DNA of 64,000 nucleotides, taken from assembly GCF_000001735.4 (NCBI RefSeq), contig NC_003071.7:8735151-8799150 (forward strand), written 5' to 3'. Both the position numbers and the translations under genes were made by a program. The notes beneath the pieces were generated by a model. The model did no database searches and was not told where the DNA came from. It saw only the letters and a list, made by a program, of their open reading frames with translations. This DNA is from Arabidopsis thaliana (lineage: Eukaryota > Streptophyta > Magnoliopsida > Brassicales > Brassicaceae). How positions within the stretch are numbered: the first letter of the stretch is position 1; the number at the start of each line of letters is the position of its first letter. Below are positions 11,101-24,695 of the stretch, in pieces.

Positions 11101-14100
11101 CTGCAGTCTTTTTTGCAGCTTCCACTTCCTTTAAGAGCGATACCTTGGTTTCCTCGAACTGGAGTTGTATTTCTTCCAATGCTAATTGTAGTTTTGCGTT
11201 TTCTTGGGCTTTACTTACTTCCATGTCCACCTACAATGTAAAAGCCACAAAACAGGTGAAGGATGTGTTGAACCAGGAACAAGAGAAAAGAAAACGTTTG
11301 AGGATGGTGAAAAACTGAAAAAGATAGAGAGCTGTGTTTTATCTGACCCTCATGCGTTTCTCTAGGTCCAGTCTCCATGTGAGTTCTTCCACTTTCTCCG
11401 CAAGCATACTCTTGGCAGCTTGAAGGACTACAGTGTCCCTCGCATCCTGCAGGAGATATGAAGGCATCAAAAGACCAAACATTATCTGAGGTGTTACAGT
11501 TTCCATGTGAAATGCTTAGACTGTAACATAAAAAAATAAACAGACACAGACAGAAGTGAGAGGTAGAAAAGCACACCGTCTTAAGCTTTCGCAGTTCTTT
11601 ACGGGCTAGCCTTGCTCTCCATGCACTTTGTGTTGTAATTGCTGCTTTTTTCAGCTTCTTGTAGTGCAACTCGGCCCGGAGTCTACGGCAATGGCTCTGG
11701 TATATGCAATGAAAAATTAAAAATCAGAGTCTAGAAGAAATTTTGACGAGTGAGAAAAGGCTGCGAAGCTCAAAGATGAAAAGTAAAAGGAAGAGACAGT
11801 TTTTATTCCATTAATTTTCCCAATAATAATAAGATTTCTCCACCTGAATCACAGTTGTGGCCTTGGTCTTCCTTCGTAGTACGACACGAGCAGCCATACC
11901 GCGCAAACCTGACTGAACTGTAACAACAGCTTCAATGTAAGACCTCTTCCTATCAAGGTGGATCCGCAAAGCTCTCTGGATCTTCAAAGCAGCAGCTTCT
12001 CTGCGCAAGTTCTCAAATCTATATCGAGCAACTTGACCTGTTAATGATGGATAACAAAGCAGATAATAAATGAAAGATTCACATTTATTCTTCTGAATGG
12101 TTAAGTTAACTTATATTCTTTACAGCTTTTAGATACCTCTGTACACAGCCTGTATATTTATTGCAGCGTTGCGGAGCATTATAAAGCTTTGGCGGGTCAG
12201 GTAGGAGCGGAATTTCCACTGGATAATGCAGGCTGCTCTTCCTAATACCTCAGTCCTCCGATCATCTAACTCAGCCATCTGCCCAGCCTTGAGAAAAACC
12301 TTTGTCTTTCCAATCTGTGAAAACAAGTACATCAAATACCAAGCTCGTCTGGCCAGAAAAGTATTCAAAACGTGACGTTCACAAAGTACCTGGAACCCAT
12401 TGAGTCCAACTGTCTCCAAAAGTTTCTTGCACGCTGCTTTCTCATCAGAACTAGCAGGAACAAGCCGTAAGTTTAGAAAAAAAAATTCAATACAGTATTG
12501 GGTAAGCTTTCAACCTCTGAATTGAGAGAGGCATACCTCTTATCCAAAGTAGCAGAATCTAGGATACCAAATCTGTCCAGGAATTCATCAAAATGTTTTC
12601 GCGTAGGATATCCAGCACGGCAAACCCTGATTGTCTCCATCACACCCTAAAAATATGCTTATACAGAATTTTTAAACTCGCACAGAGTAATAACAAGCAA
12701 ATGTGCACAGACAAACAAAAAAAGTAAGTAAATCTCACCCCACAACGTAGCTGTTGCAGGCTATTTTGGTTCTCAAAGATAGAAGGCTTCAGGAGATTAT
12801 TGGGCTTCACGCAACGAATATAGTGAGGCTCAGTAGTATTAAGACCTTCAATCAATGATGCCAATTGTTGCTGCATAAAAGTAAGACAGTTAATTTAGTA
12901 ATCCTGTGATGGAACCGAACGATTTTTACATAAAAACTATCTCATTTCACTGCACCTTAAATTGTGAAGCTATAGAAGAGAACTTCGACTGTTTGTTAGC
13001 ATCTTCCACTAGAGGAGGAAATAGACCTGCAATAAAAGTGCACCTAGAAGCACCTAGCAGAGCCTGATGCTCTGCAACAACATAATCTTTGTTCTTTTCC
13101 AGAAACTGCTCGGTCTGGTAAGTGACCTGAAAAGATAACTCAATATTTTAGGATATAAACAAATAGTATTTCAGGACATGATTGCATTTCATAAATTCAG
13201 AATGCTAAAACAGGTTTTTACTCACATCACCAGCATAGTGGCAAATTGTGAAGTCAGTTCGAGATAATTTTGGCTTGCTAAAGTACTTGTTATCTTTCAA
13301 TGTTTCGTACAGCTTCTGAGAAAATGTTTTATGTGTTGATCTTGGGAACATGCTGCAAGATACAGGTATACAACTTCAAATCACCGGAGAGACAAAATAT
13401 GCGGAATAATAGCAATTGAAGCTCTTAGGCTTACCAAGCCTCGTCCAGAAGTGCAATAATACCACCACGTTTCTGAAACGTAAGAAGACAATGATGAACA
13501 TGCGAGTTTAACTTAAAATGGAAGCTATACACTAAGAGCTTGCAGATAAAACGTAGTGAAACTAGTTACCTTCTCAATAAGTTCCAAAACATATCGATTA
13601 TCTGGGAAAGTAATTTGGCTCCACTCAATTTCTTCTTTCGTGTACTCTTCTTGTTCCATTTTCAAGACGTGCTGCCCAGAAAAAGTAATGGATAAGAATG
13701 GAGAAAGGCTGAATTAAAAAAAAACATTATCAGAAGGAGCAGGCCTCAGACAAACCTGAGTAAAATGTTGCTGAAGTTTCTCATTTGTCAAATTGATGCA
13801 AAATTGCTCGAAACTGAAAAAAATCATGCACTAGTAAGCATCAAAAGCAACATGCACTTGAAATGTTTTCCCATTCTTCCATATCAGAATGTAAATATTC
13901 TTAAGAATAGCAAACACTGTCTTATAAATAAAATTCCAAAAGTTAAAAGTCTCCCGTTTTCTTGATATACAGTAATATCAATGAGAATACCCCATTCCAA
14001 AACTAAAGGTTCATGTCATGTGTCTGATGTTTCATGTGAGCCTTTGTTCCATAGTATTATACAAAACCGGTTTTATTGCATTAACCAAACATAAGGCATA

Positions 14101-16728
14101 CCGGATTACGCACCTGTTTGTCTTAAAACTCTCAAATCCATATATATCCAGCACTCCAATCATGTCTTTTGAGTCAGGATCTTGCCCAATTGAATTATTG
14201 ATCTTGTTTACGATCCTACAAGAGCAATAAGGGAAGTTAGCAAAGAGTAATGAAAGTAACTTTCGGAAACAAGAAAAAGAATCATCCAGCTGCAAGAAAT
14301 AATGTGCTCGTAAATACTACACATACCAATCAAACAATCTTGAGTATACAAATTTTGCCAAGGCATCTCTACTGAGGGCCGCAGAATTTGGATCCAGACA
14401 TCTGGAAATTGTTTCTTCAGGTGTCACCATTATACGTTTACAAAGAGAATCTTCCAGTGCCTGCTCATCACACCTGCAGAAATTCATGGAATCAGGAATG
14501 AGTTATTTTCACATTATCACATATTCAATAAACCAAGTATCAGAAAGGTTGCATTTAACATTAAAATTCAACTCAGTTAGTTACACACATGAAAAGCTCA
14601 GCCGCAATCTTCAGGTATTTCTTAGACTCATCAGTTGGAACTGAGGAGTCTGGTTCTTCTCCTATTGCAAATTCTATGTTACCTAGATGAAGAATAGCTG
14701 CTACAACTCGAAATATTGCTTCCTGACAAGAAAGTGATATAAAATACACTCATATACCAATATCACCATTTTTACTAGGAGAAGGGTAAGAAAACTACCT
14801 GTTCCTCTAAATTTATCCCAACAATTCCCATTGCTTCTCGAGTTTTAGTGTACTCCTTTGAATCATCCACCCCGTCTAACTTAATACAATGAGATTGATT
14901 CAGATAACGGAATTCTGTTGGATCGTTCAACTTTAGTTTTCTTTTGTCCTGTCAAATAATAAAAGGAAAATGAGAAGCATCAGGACATAGTTTCAGAGAT
15001 TTGGGCTTAGAAAACACTGCCAAATTTCAATGCAGTTTTCAAACTTTCAGTAAATGGGAACAAGGGATACAAGAGACTAAAGATAAATGGATTTTTTTAC
15101 TATTTATCAAAATAGTTAGTCGTGGATAGTGTAATCCTGATTGATGGATATATCAAATCTTCCAGATAGAAGAATCTCTAACAACTCTGGCATGTTAGAA
15201 AAGAAAGAAAAGCCATATGTACCTCTGGGGGTGCAGCACAAAGCATGTAAAAACAGTGATAGTTTCTCTCGGGATCTGACACTTGGCAAACCCGTGATCT
15301 CTCTAGCAAATACGTCCTGATAGCAGCTCCTGATATCCTTCCCCTTTGATCGAACTGAATCTCCACGAATTTACCAAATCGACTGCAACATGATAATGAT
15401 TGTCCAGATGAAAAGGTGATGAAATATTTGGTCAATGGATGGTGAGTACAAGAAATGATGAAAATTTGTGAGTTTGTATGCGTGTGTGTGTGTTACATTC
15501 ACCTTGAATTGTTGTTCTTGACGGTTTTTGCATTTCCAAATGCTTCTAAAACAGGATTGGACTGCACACAAACCATTCATGTCAAAGAATAATCTTTCAC
15601 TAAACTCTAGAAATCCTGTCTTTGACAATCCACAAGGTCTATAATAAACTATTTGCCATTAGTTACCTCCAAAACTTGATCTTCGACAGTCCTTCTGTCA
15701 GAAACAGCTCGACCTCCCATTTTCGCTAGATATTTCATAAGCATTTTAGCAGTCTCAGTCTTCCCTGCTCCACTTTCACCACTTACTAAGATTGATTGAC
15801 TAATTCCCTCATTAATCATTTGTCTATACAAACAGAAAACAAAAATGTCAAAACAGAAATCCACCAATGATGAATGGAACAAGAGAAAAACTTCAAAGTT
15901 GAATGGCAAGCACCTGTAAGCTGCATCCGCAACTGCAAACGGATGGGGACTCAATTCTCCCAAAGCGGCTCCTTTATATTGTGCCATCATATGGTCATTG
16001 TAAAGATTCGGTAGTTGTTTAAAAGGGTTTACAGCAATCAATATATTTCCTGTGTATGTCTAGTAAGCAAAAAGAAAGCAATTTTTAGGCCAATCTTACA
16101 GAGCAAATTGAAAAAAAAAAAAGAAAAACCAGCGAACAGAAGGAGACTCACATATATTTCATCTATATAATATCTTGATTTCAAATTTTGTAGGACTCCT
16201 GGTTCATGTAAATACGCTAGTGTTGTCATATCATCCACTCCAGAAGGAGGAACTTCCATATCTTTTGGATATGTATTTGAACCTTTGGCAACAACCTGAA
16301 AAAAAAATCAACAGAAGTATGAGAAACAATCTCATTAAACATATACAGATTCCATCCTTAAGCATCGGGAAAGTATAACTAAATTCGGTTATACATACCG
16401 TCTTCCCTGAGGTACATTGGACCTTTATATCTTCTCCATTAACCTCAACAACTTCACCATCTATCCATGCCTCCTCTGGATCTTGCACCCAAACAATCGA
16501 GCCAACTTTAACTGTAGAACAAGCCTGAACAACAACCACCAATCAATTACATACCATTTTATAAATATAAAAACTTCTCAAACTATGTGAGAGGACAGAA
16601 ACAGCATTCAATAGTCTAGTTTAGAGTCTTATGGTCCAAGAACTAAGACCCCACAAAATTTGATATCTGAATATAGAGAATTTAATAATAACCATGAAAG
16701 CAACAAATGAGAAAACCTTAAAGACCAT
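8125..16728 (-). CDS. XI-G: class XI myosin heavy chain (XI-G)
   Basis: A roughly 8.6-kb gene of several dozen small exons encoding an unconventional plant myosin of about 1,500 aa, a processive actin motor for organelles and vesicles. Reading along the minus strand: the N-terminal SH3-like segment ([20 protein letters not shown], exon near 16450); the P-loop [13 protein letters not shown] near 15760; switch I NNNSSRFGKF split across the intron at about 15480-15390; switch [12 protein letters not shown] near 14140; the actin-binding end YIRCVKPN...LRCG near 12760; then the converter. About six IQ motifs follow between 12300 and 11580, a coiled coil at 11450-10500, and the globular tail with DIL domain at 10330-8240. 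The stop is TAG at 8125-8127 after a tail end ...SFIFLH. I started it at ATG 16728 (MVFK), spliced to ACSTVKVG. An upstream ATG at 16934 could add four residues. From memory, At2g20290. Confidence 0.93.
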
Positions 16729-19323
16729 GTTCAATCTCTGTATCAACGACAGAGCATAATTAAATGAAACCCAGAAGAAGCAAACACACACAAAATTTGG
16801 AAGAAAGTATCAAAAGTTAACACATTTGCCGTTTGCAACAACAACAAAAATCAAAACTTTAAGTAAAACAAAACGAAAGAAACGCTACAATGGAATTAAA
16901 ACGGTTGATAAACCCAGAAATTTAAAAGTACCATTTTCACCGGAGATGAATCAAATCAGAAACCCAAGAGATAGATTCCTGTAGCAACAAAGAATCATTC
17001 ACTTGCTTGAGCTAGAGACGAAGTTCAATGTGACTCAGAGTGTGAATGCAAATAATAGGATTCTCAGAGAAAGAGATTTGTATCTTATAGAGAGAGTTGA
17101 GAGATATATGTATGTGTGAAAAGCTTTTAAATTAAAACCCTTTGACAACAAAACAAATTGCTAATGAAGAAATCATAAATCTTCTCTTCCTCTTATATAG
17201 TTTTCACCTATTTTTTGCTGTTTTCTTTTAATTTCTTCTCTTTTTCTACTTCTGTGAATAAATTAGTCTTTCTAGAGTAAAGTAATTAAAGGGTAATTTA
17301 CTACCAAAAAAATATTAAAAGGGTAATTTAGTATTAATTAACAGTAAATTCCAAAAATACCTATTCTGATTCTAATCACTTTTGTTATTTTCTAGAGATA
17401 AAATGGGAAAATCCAAATTTAACAAAGACGAAATTATCAAATTCTTTTGTTTTTTCCATCTTTTGCTTCTTTTACTTAAAGTTGATAACTTTTCCCTTAT
17501 ACACTCTAACTTATCAAGTTATTGTCTCTAAACTCTTATGTGAAACGTCATATTCACATCATTTTAATTAAACTAATTAGACATTTCTAAATGCTTATTC
17601 AGAAGTGAAATTTTCTTTATGTCATTAATTTTTTAGTAAAAAATCTCAGTGAACCTATGAAATGATAAAATGTGACTTGATTTAATGGAAATGTTAAATA
17701 TTAGAAAATATATGTTAGAAAGAAATTGAGTTAATATTAGATCATTTATTTTATAAGAATATATTATAATCTATTCATGATTTATAGTATATGATAGCTA
17801 AAACACTCAAGTTATTTAAAAATATATGTTAATAATAGTGAAAATAGTTAATTTTAAGATTAATAGTATTAAGGTGCTTTGTTAATTTTCTACTTTATTA
17901 GCATTAAATTGAGTTAGATTTTTCTTTACTAATTAAAAAAAAAAATACTATGTGCCTTAAATTTATTTAACTTTTTAGAAAGTTTGTCTTTTGATTTCGA
18001 AAATGAAAATTCATAAATAGTGTCTTATATAATAGTTTTATTTATAAATATGGTTTCTCTACACCTACTCAGAAAGTTAGTAAGCCATACATTTGGATTC
18101 GATTATTGAAAGAGATTGAACATCAGGTGCCAAAGTGTCTGGTTAATTGGTGGTTTAACTTAAACCACTTGCCTACATAAACCTTCCACGTTTTATACTA
18201 ATAATATGTACACGAAATTAGAAAAACATATTACAACAAGTCAACAACTGTGGTGAGGTCCTTTTGAATTGTAAACTTTGTGTTCATTTGTTTATTTAAT
18301 CGAAATTACATGTGAGATTTTTTTGGCATTTTTTTTTTTTTTTTTTTGAACAAAGGCTTCTTTTTTTTTTCCGTAAACAATACGAAGATAAATCAAATAC
18401 AACAAAAAAATTAAGTGATTAAGCGACACCTTCACCACATACTTGAGACTTAAGCAATAATTATTACAATTTTTTTTGTCACTTCCATGTGTCGATGTTA
18501 CTTGCCGGTGAACATGGTTTATATTTATATCTTTTGCTGCTATATGATTAGAAAACAATAGTGAAACTGAAAAAGCCGGTGTTAGTTTCACTTTTTGATA
18601 GATTTTTATGTATTGGGATGAAAGAACAAAACTTTTGTGGTTTGTTTAAATTGCTATTGTTTTTTTCAATCATTCTTGTTTTATTTTTGCTATAAATTTT
18701 GTTTCTGCTTGGTCTTTATTATTATACTAAGTGATTAAGTTTAGAAGATCCAAAGAACAAACATAATTATTGGAACAAATATGCATGTCAATTGGGTTAG
18801 TCTGCAAAACCCGCATATATTTGATCTCGGTCCGTACAAATAAAAATTTATATTTTAAAGATCAACATGACCCTAACCGATACGGCTAGGCAAAAAAAAA
18901 AAATTGTAAATTATAAAATTTCTTAAAAAATAATTGTAGATGAATTGAGTCAATCAAAATTTAAATAACCGTTAAAGCCAATTTAATTTAGAAGATTTTC
19001 TTTTTTTTTAAATCAAATAAATTTAATTGAAATTTAAATAACCACTAAAGCCAATTCAGTTTATAATTTCTTTAATATTTTAACATGTTTTTATTTCCAT
19101 CTTATGAGCATGATACATACTAGTCTTATATTTTAAGAAAAGTTATAGACTATTCATTAAAAAAAGAAATTGTTATATATTTACGTTTTATTAGGATTTT
19201 ATCTTTGATTAATATTATAGAACGCAATATGTTTTCGATAAAGTCATTGAAAAAAACTCAATTTTAACAGTGTATAATGTTAAAAACATCTTTGTATCCA
19301 CTAGAGTCAAAATAGTTTTTTCT
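16729..19323. other. myosin 5' UTR/promoter and AT-rich intergenic DNA
   Basis: Up to about 17100 the sequence looks transcribed (5' UTR exons and introns of the minus-strand myosin gene). From 17200 to 19300 it is AT-rich with many homopolymer runs, including a T17 run near 18330. Only short, lysine-rich ORFs occur. I see no gene, tRNA or terminal-inverted-repeat element. Confidence 0.5.
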
Positions 19324-19800
19324 AAAATTAGATATGCACAGACTCATCACGCGTGTGCCACTTGCACTAGAAGCATTTTGGATAGGAGGTGGTGAAGACA
19401 TGAGACACTCTTTCATATGCTCATCCCTAGCAGTGGCTTCCACAAAGACTTGAAGACAAAGTTCACACCCTTTTTCAGCGAAAATGGTTTTGCATTTTTC
19501 TTTGAATGGTCGAGAGGGATGGTTCGGAACTGACATTGTTCAAAATAATCATCAATCAAACACCAACCCAACAAAAAAACAGAGAACAAGAAGATCATAT
19601 AAGCTCAAGCCATACCGTGAAGGTGTTCTCGAACAGATTCGAATGATTTACAATGTTTGAAGCAAACCCCACACTAAGGCTGATGAATCGAATGGAACGC
19701 AATCTTGATGTGAAAAACATATTCTCTATAAGAATTGTACCTCTTGTAGCAAGCAACTCATTTCTTGGTTTTGCTCCCGCCGGCTTCCATGGCTTTCACA
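19324..19800 (-). pseudogene. relic of a C2H2 zinc-finger plus RNase H-like exonuclease gene (zinc-finger part only)
   Basis: From an ATG at 19800 the frame reads MEAGGSKTKK, stop, VACYKRYNS...FHSIHQP, stop, CGVCFKHCKSFESVREHLH. It then continues after an intron (donor about 19616, acceptor about 19534) as VPNHPSRPFKEKCKTIFAEKGCELC. This closely follows the N-terminal zinc-finger module I recall from Arabidopsis exonuclease-family proteins such as At3g27970 (…CGVCKKHCRSFESLREHL-PLPKQECKNIF-GC-FC…). Two in-frame stops sit where the family has a Cys codon and a Lys codon, and no exonuclease domain follows. The intact downstream frame (MSVPNHPSRP..., to 19264) is therefore the surviving half of a dead gene, not a small functional protein. 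The parent identity is from memory. Confidence 0.7.
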
Positions 19801-21324
19801 CAACACAAACATGAAATTATGGTTTAGACACAAAAAACAAAACTCGGAATGATATGTTGGCTCAGTTGGTTTCTCTCTCTACTTAAGTGACTCATGAGGT
19901 TTTGTCTTCGGTACAATCCATTTTTTGTAACATTTTTCTTTTCTATATAACCACAAATATATTTTCTTCTTCTTTTTTGTTCGCTCATACGTCACATATA
20001 CATATCAATTGGAAAATATTAACTCCTTATTTTCATTAGAAAATAAATCATTACAATTAAACTCAATACATATGACGATATGAGTTTCATAAGAAAGTAA
20101 TATGAAAAACAATTGAGTATATAATTTTTTAGTATAAATTTTGCACGGTAATTTTGAAAATTTTAATAAATATTTAATTGATAATATAAGAAAAAAAACT
20201 AACTATTGATTAAAAATATTTAGCAATTAAAAAAAATTAACTTCTTAAAAAACTAACTATTAATATTATGAATACTAACTAGCAATTCTAGTTTCTTTGT
20301 TCTTTACTTTGGGTTCCAGTAGCATTCATTTCATGGTTCGTTTGGTCACGTTGATCTGATCAGTCAGATACTTAAATCGGACGTTCCTACATATTCCTCG
20401 ATTAAAAATTATTTTGCTTTTGCCAATATAAACCAAACGCAAACGGATTTTAGCGTTTTGTCCTCAACTGTTATATCTCGAGAGATTAGATAGGTTTCAT
20501 AATGTAGGCCCAATAAGACCTTATTAATTTTAAATTCAAAATTTTAAAATATTTTTTTCTCTTCCGTTTACTCAGCCACTGTGACCGTTGTTTGCTTAGC
20601 CCATAAATCGATTTTTGTGTTTATTGGGCCTACAGATTTTCTTTCTTTAGACTGTGTTGTATAACAAAATGAAGAAGACTCAGAAACTCGAAAGCAAGCT
20701 TCGGTTTGGCTGAAGTGGAAGGAGGAATTAAGAAGATATGGAGGAAGAAAGACAAACATATCAAATTATACTCTACGACTTTAAAGATCAACAATCCATG
20801 TCATTGTGTCCAATCTACAGAAGATACTAGAAATTAGAAAAGAATTACAACAGCTTTGACCAAGTGACTTGTTACCATTCACCAGCCAATTACTCTCAAG
20901 CCAGAATTTTATTTAACCAAAAAATATTTCGGATGTAAATTCAGAAAACCGGAAACTTAACAACGATGACCAAAAGCCAAATTTCTTAGGAACTTGAAAA
21001 ACTAAAAAAAATTAGGTAATTACTAACTTCACTAAAATAAAATATATAAAAATGTTTTTTTGTGGGTGAGAGAGAAAAGGAGAGAACTAAATACAGGCGT
21101 CCTTCAAAATACAACCCTCCCTGTGCTTTTGCATCCTCGCAAAAACAAACAATTAAATCTCTATTGAGGATAATCATAACAACAAACAGCTCCTAAAAGA
21201 AATCAAACCGGAAATCTTTACCCAGATGAACCGAACCTGGCCGGATTAACCAGAACCTAACCATGCAGCTCAAGAGTTTGTGAGCCTCCTTTTCCCTTTT
21301 CTTCACTGTACATTTTCTGGTTTC
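19801..21324. other. intergenic DNA upstream of the relic and 3' flank of ALE2
   Basis: AT-rich sequence without a supportable gene. A 14-nt inverted repeat, TGTAGGCCCAATAA near 20507 and TTATTGGGCCTACA near 20619, encloses about 100 bp. Sequence from about 20750 to 21324 probably includes the ALE2 3' UTR. Confidence 0.4.
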
Positions 21325-24300
21325 TCAGAGCCAGTCACCATTGCCGGACCAGAGATGTCTAGACGACGACGGTCCACCGTGTTCGCTCATGCTTCCTCTC
21401 AGTCTAAAGAAGTTTCTTCTACTACGCATGGGTCTTAACGGACCTGATCTGTTTGGTAGAATAAGACCTCCTACTCTTGGAATGCTAGAGGCAGAGTGAG
21501 GCCGGTTCTCCATGTCCTCTAGTGGTCCTGAGCTATAATCCATTGTTATGAACGACGAAGCTTGACCATACCTTAACCGAGGTGTCAAATTCCACCAGCT
21601 GCTATCCGAAGGAGCCAGATCGCCTTTGAAGTCAGCAGAGTCTGGTACTGATGAGTCCTTTTGGCTGCAATAATCACCACAGGTCTCATCTGCATCGTTG
21701 TATATAAGTTTTAGTGCCTGCACAACTTCACCCATGAATGGTCTGTGTGAGACCTCTTGGTGGACGCACATGGAGGCAATCGCAGCCACTTTCGCCATGT
21801 CATCAAAGTTGTAGGTTCCAGCCAATGCAGGGTCCACCAGTTGCTCCAGGCCCTCTCTGTTGGCTAGTAAGGGTCTCGCCCATGTCACAAGGTTTTCCTC
21901 TCCCGAAGGTTGAGACATGTCTACTGGTCTTCTACCGGTTAGAAGCTCTAGTAGAACTACACCATAACTATAGACATCGCTTTTAACAAGGAGATGCCCC
22001 GTCATTGCATACTCAGGAGCCACGTACCTGAAATTATTTCCAGGGTAGTCACTGTAAGTCCAGAGTGTCTGTATTCATCATATTTGAGTTGGAAAGAAAT
22101 TTTACCCAAAGGTCCCCATGACTCGAGTTGAAATATGTTGACTTCCTTCGGTTGCTTCTCTTGCCAGTCCAAAGTCTGAGACTTTTGGGGTAAAGTCATC
22201 TTCTAGGAGAACATTGCTAGCCTTGAAATCACGGTGGATTACTCGGGGATTTGAATCTTCATGGAGATAAGCCAGTCCTCTCGCTGCTCCAAGTGCAATC
22301 TTCAACCGCGCATCCCAATCAAGCGTTCCTTCTGTTTTGTCAACAACCGGAAAGCCAGGTTTTAGGTGGTGATGCAACGAGAAGTGATGGATATAATTGG
22401 GATATATTGTTATTAAAAGTGCAGAGAAAAGAATATGTCACCGTGTAAGTGGGACTCAACACTCCCATTGTGGACGAGCTCATAAATCAAGCAACGTGTA
22501 CGACCTTCAATGCATATTCCAATCAGTTTCACAAGATTGCGGTGGTGCAAACGGCTTAGCATCTCGACTTCGGCAATAAATTCACGGTCTCGATTCTGAT
22601 TGTCCCTAGTTAGCAGTTTCACTGCAACCTCAGTTCCATCTTCCATACTCCCCTGATAAACACGACCAAATCCGCCCTCGCCCAAAACCCTCTTGGCACT
22701 GAATCTATCAGTAGCCTTCTCAAGCTCGGAGAGTGTGAAGGTCTTAACTGATAAAGCACATGTAGCCATGGAAGACATCAAAGAATCTGAGCCTGAGCTT
22801 CTGGCGCTACTGGAAAACATAGATCCAGCACCTGCAAGGCGAATAAATTTTTCAGAAACAGGTTCTTTTAAAGCTATAGAAGCGTTAAGAAGTCAGAGGG
22901 TGAAAATTACCAGGCCTTTTGTTAATCGATGGAGCCAAAGCCGGACCAACAGCATTAGATGACTTCCCAATTTTCTTCCATTTCACGATTATAGAAATAG
23001 CTCCAACCAAAACCAGAATGAGGACAAAACCTGACAACGCAATAATTGCAATCGTTCTAAAACCTATTCCCTGGCTTTTGTTGGCAAAAGTTGTTGCATT
23101 GATCGGAATTGGAAGGCCTCCTGGAGCATCTCCAGTAACATCTCCATTTGGCGAAGAAGAAGGAATTCCTGAAGCAAGGTTAAGAAGTTCAAACTTTGAA
23201 ATAAAACAAAAAAAAAGTAGAAACTTGCATCTGAATGAAATCAGTTTACCTGGATAACTTATGTGCGTAACCTCATAATCACCAAAAACAGTCTCATTTA
23301 GAGGTACTTTCTTGTGCCGGAATCTCTGATAAATAAGTGTTGCTGTAGTGTTGTCGAACTTTTCCCCAAGTGGAACAAGGTTAATATCCACCACTGTTTT
23401 CCCTTGATTTTCACTGTCGGCACTGGCACCCATTATTTTCACTTGGCTTTGTTCCAAGTATGTTCCAGCAGCAACCTCAATTTCTAACTCGTTGGTCACG
23501 GGGAAAATAGAAAAAGGTGCGACACTTAGTAGAAGCTGAACTTTCATGGGGAAGACACAACCACAAGGTGAACCAAAGGGAGTTGAAGTGAGAGGCTCCA
23601 CACATGTCTGCTGACAGTCTATCAAAAGGAAAGCCGGAAATACACAGGAAAAAGTAGTTACTACGCTTGATTTATCAACTGAAGTCTGAAGAAAAAGTAT
23701 TCATATAAAACATTATCGTTGCCACTATAATAGGACGCAGGATAACCAACAAGAAGCAAAAGAACTACCATGTGACGAAGGTGACACTGCAGTGGCATTG
23801 CGTCTTAAATGCCAGCGACGATGACGGTGATGACCCTTGTGCCTTAGTGGTGGAATGCGACTTGGGTTGGGGGAAAAAGCTAAAAAGGGAAAGACAATGA
23901 ACAATGAATACTCCTAGACAGAAACATAATGACACTATGTTTAGGTGACAAATAGGATTCCCTTACTGACCTGGTGAAGGTGTAGGAGCAACTGATGGAT
24001 TAAGATAAGGATGAAAGAAATGCATTTGATGCGCCTTTGATCGGGTAAATGGCAAACTCATCGGAAATAACCGAGCTGCAAATGATAAAGCAAGCTGATA
24101 AGTCATCTATAGATTCTTTCTACACATGTCGAATATTCATAGCAGTGAAAAGTTTCGAAAAAATAGAATGTTTCTAATAGTATGCATACTCCATCCTCCT
24201 CTCTTGGGTTTAAAAGTATAATGCCAACTGTAGAGGATAAAATTTGGCCAAGAGAATGTCACACAAAATCGATATTTCCTCAAGATACTCAGAAAAGAAA

Positions 24301-24695
24301 GAGTAAGATCTATGTGCATTCTAGCTATTAAAAGGTTGTGTGCCAATTAAGGCACAAAACGTGAGGACTTGATCTTCACTCTCACGCTTCACAATCACAG
24401 ATTCCAAACTTAAATAATCTAAACTCTTTTGCTTACTTTGTACATAACCAAAATTAGCTTCTAAATATATCTAAATCCAATAAACAATTCTAAATATAGA
24501 TAGACCACCAACTAATCTTGAGCTGTCAAAGTAAGAGCAACTTAACTAAAGGTTAATTTCTCCTATCAAAATCGTTTCCTAAATTTGAAAAGGGGAAAAG
24601 AAATTTGTTAACTAGTTCATACCAAAGCATATAGGAAACGAGGCGAGAGAGTGAAGAAGAAGAATTAACAGCAGAAGCATCGCAAAGTTCCGCAT
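21325..24695 (-). CDS. ALE2: receptor-like protein kinase ALE2 (Abnormal Leaf Shape 2)
   Basis: CDS complement(join(21325..22027, 22106..22328, 22442..22831, 22911..23168, 23250..23618, 23769..23879, 23971..24075, 24623..24695)), 743 aa. ALE2 acts with ACR4 and the subtilase ALE1 in protoderm and cuticle formation. Exon 1 encodes a signal peptide ([20 protein letters not shown]). The ectodomain is Pro/His-rich and then has a Cys-containing region ([10 protein letters not shown]...SPCGCVFPM). The membrane span is about [19 protein letters not shown]. The cytoplasmic kinase carries GEGGFGRVY, the lysine of [17 protein letters not shown] and APEYAMTGH, so all catalytic residues are present; it is an RD kinase. 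A Ser/Arg-rich tail ends in SGNGDWL. A CT-rich leader lies upstream near 24830-25090. From memory, At2g20300. Confidence 0.95.

Noticed and set aside
18292..18591. 99-codon minus ORF ending in a lysine run
   Set aside because: The Lys run is a translated poly(T) tract; the composition equals the flanking intergenic DNA.
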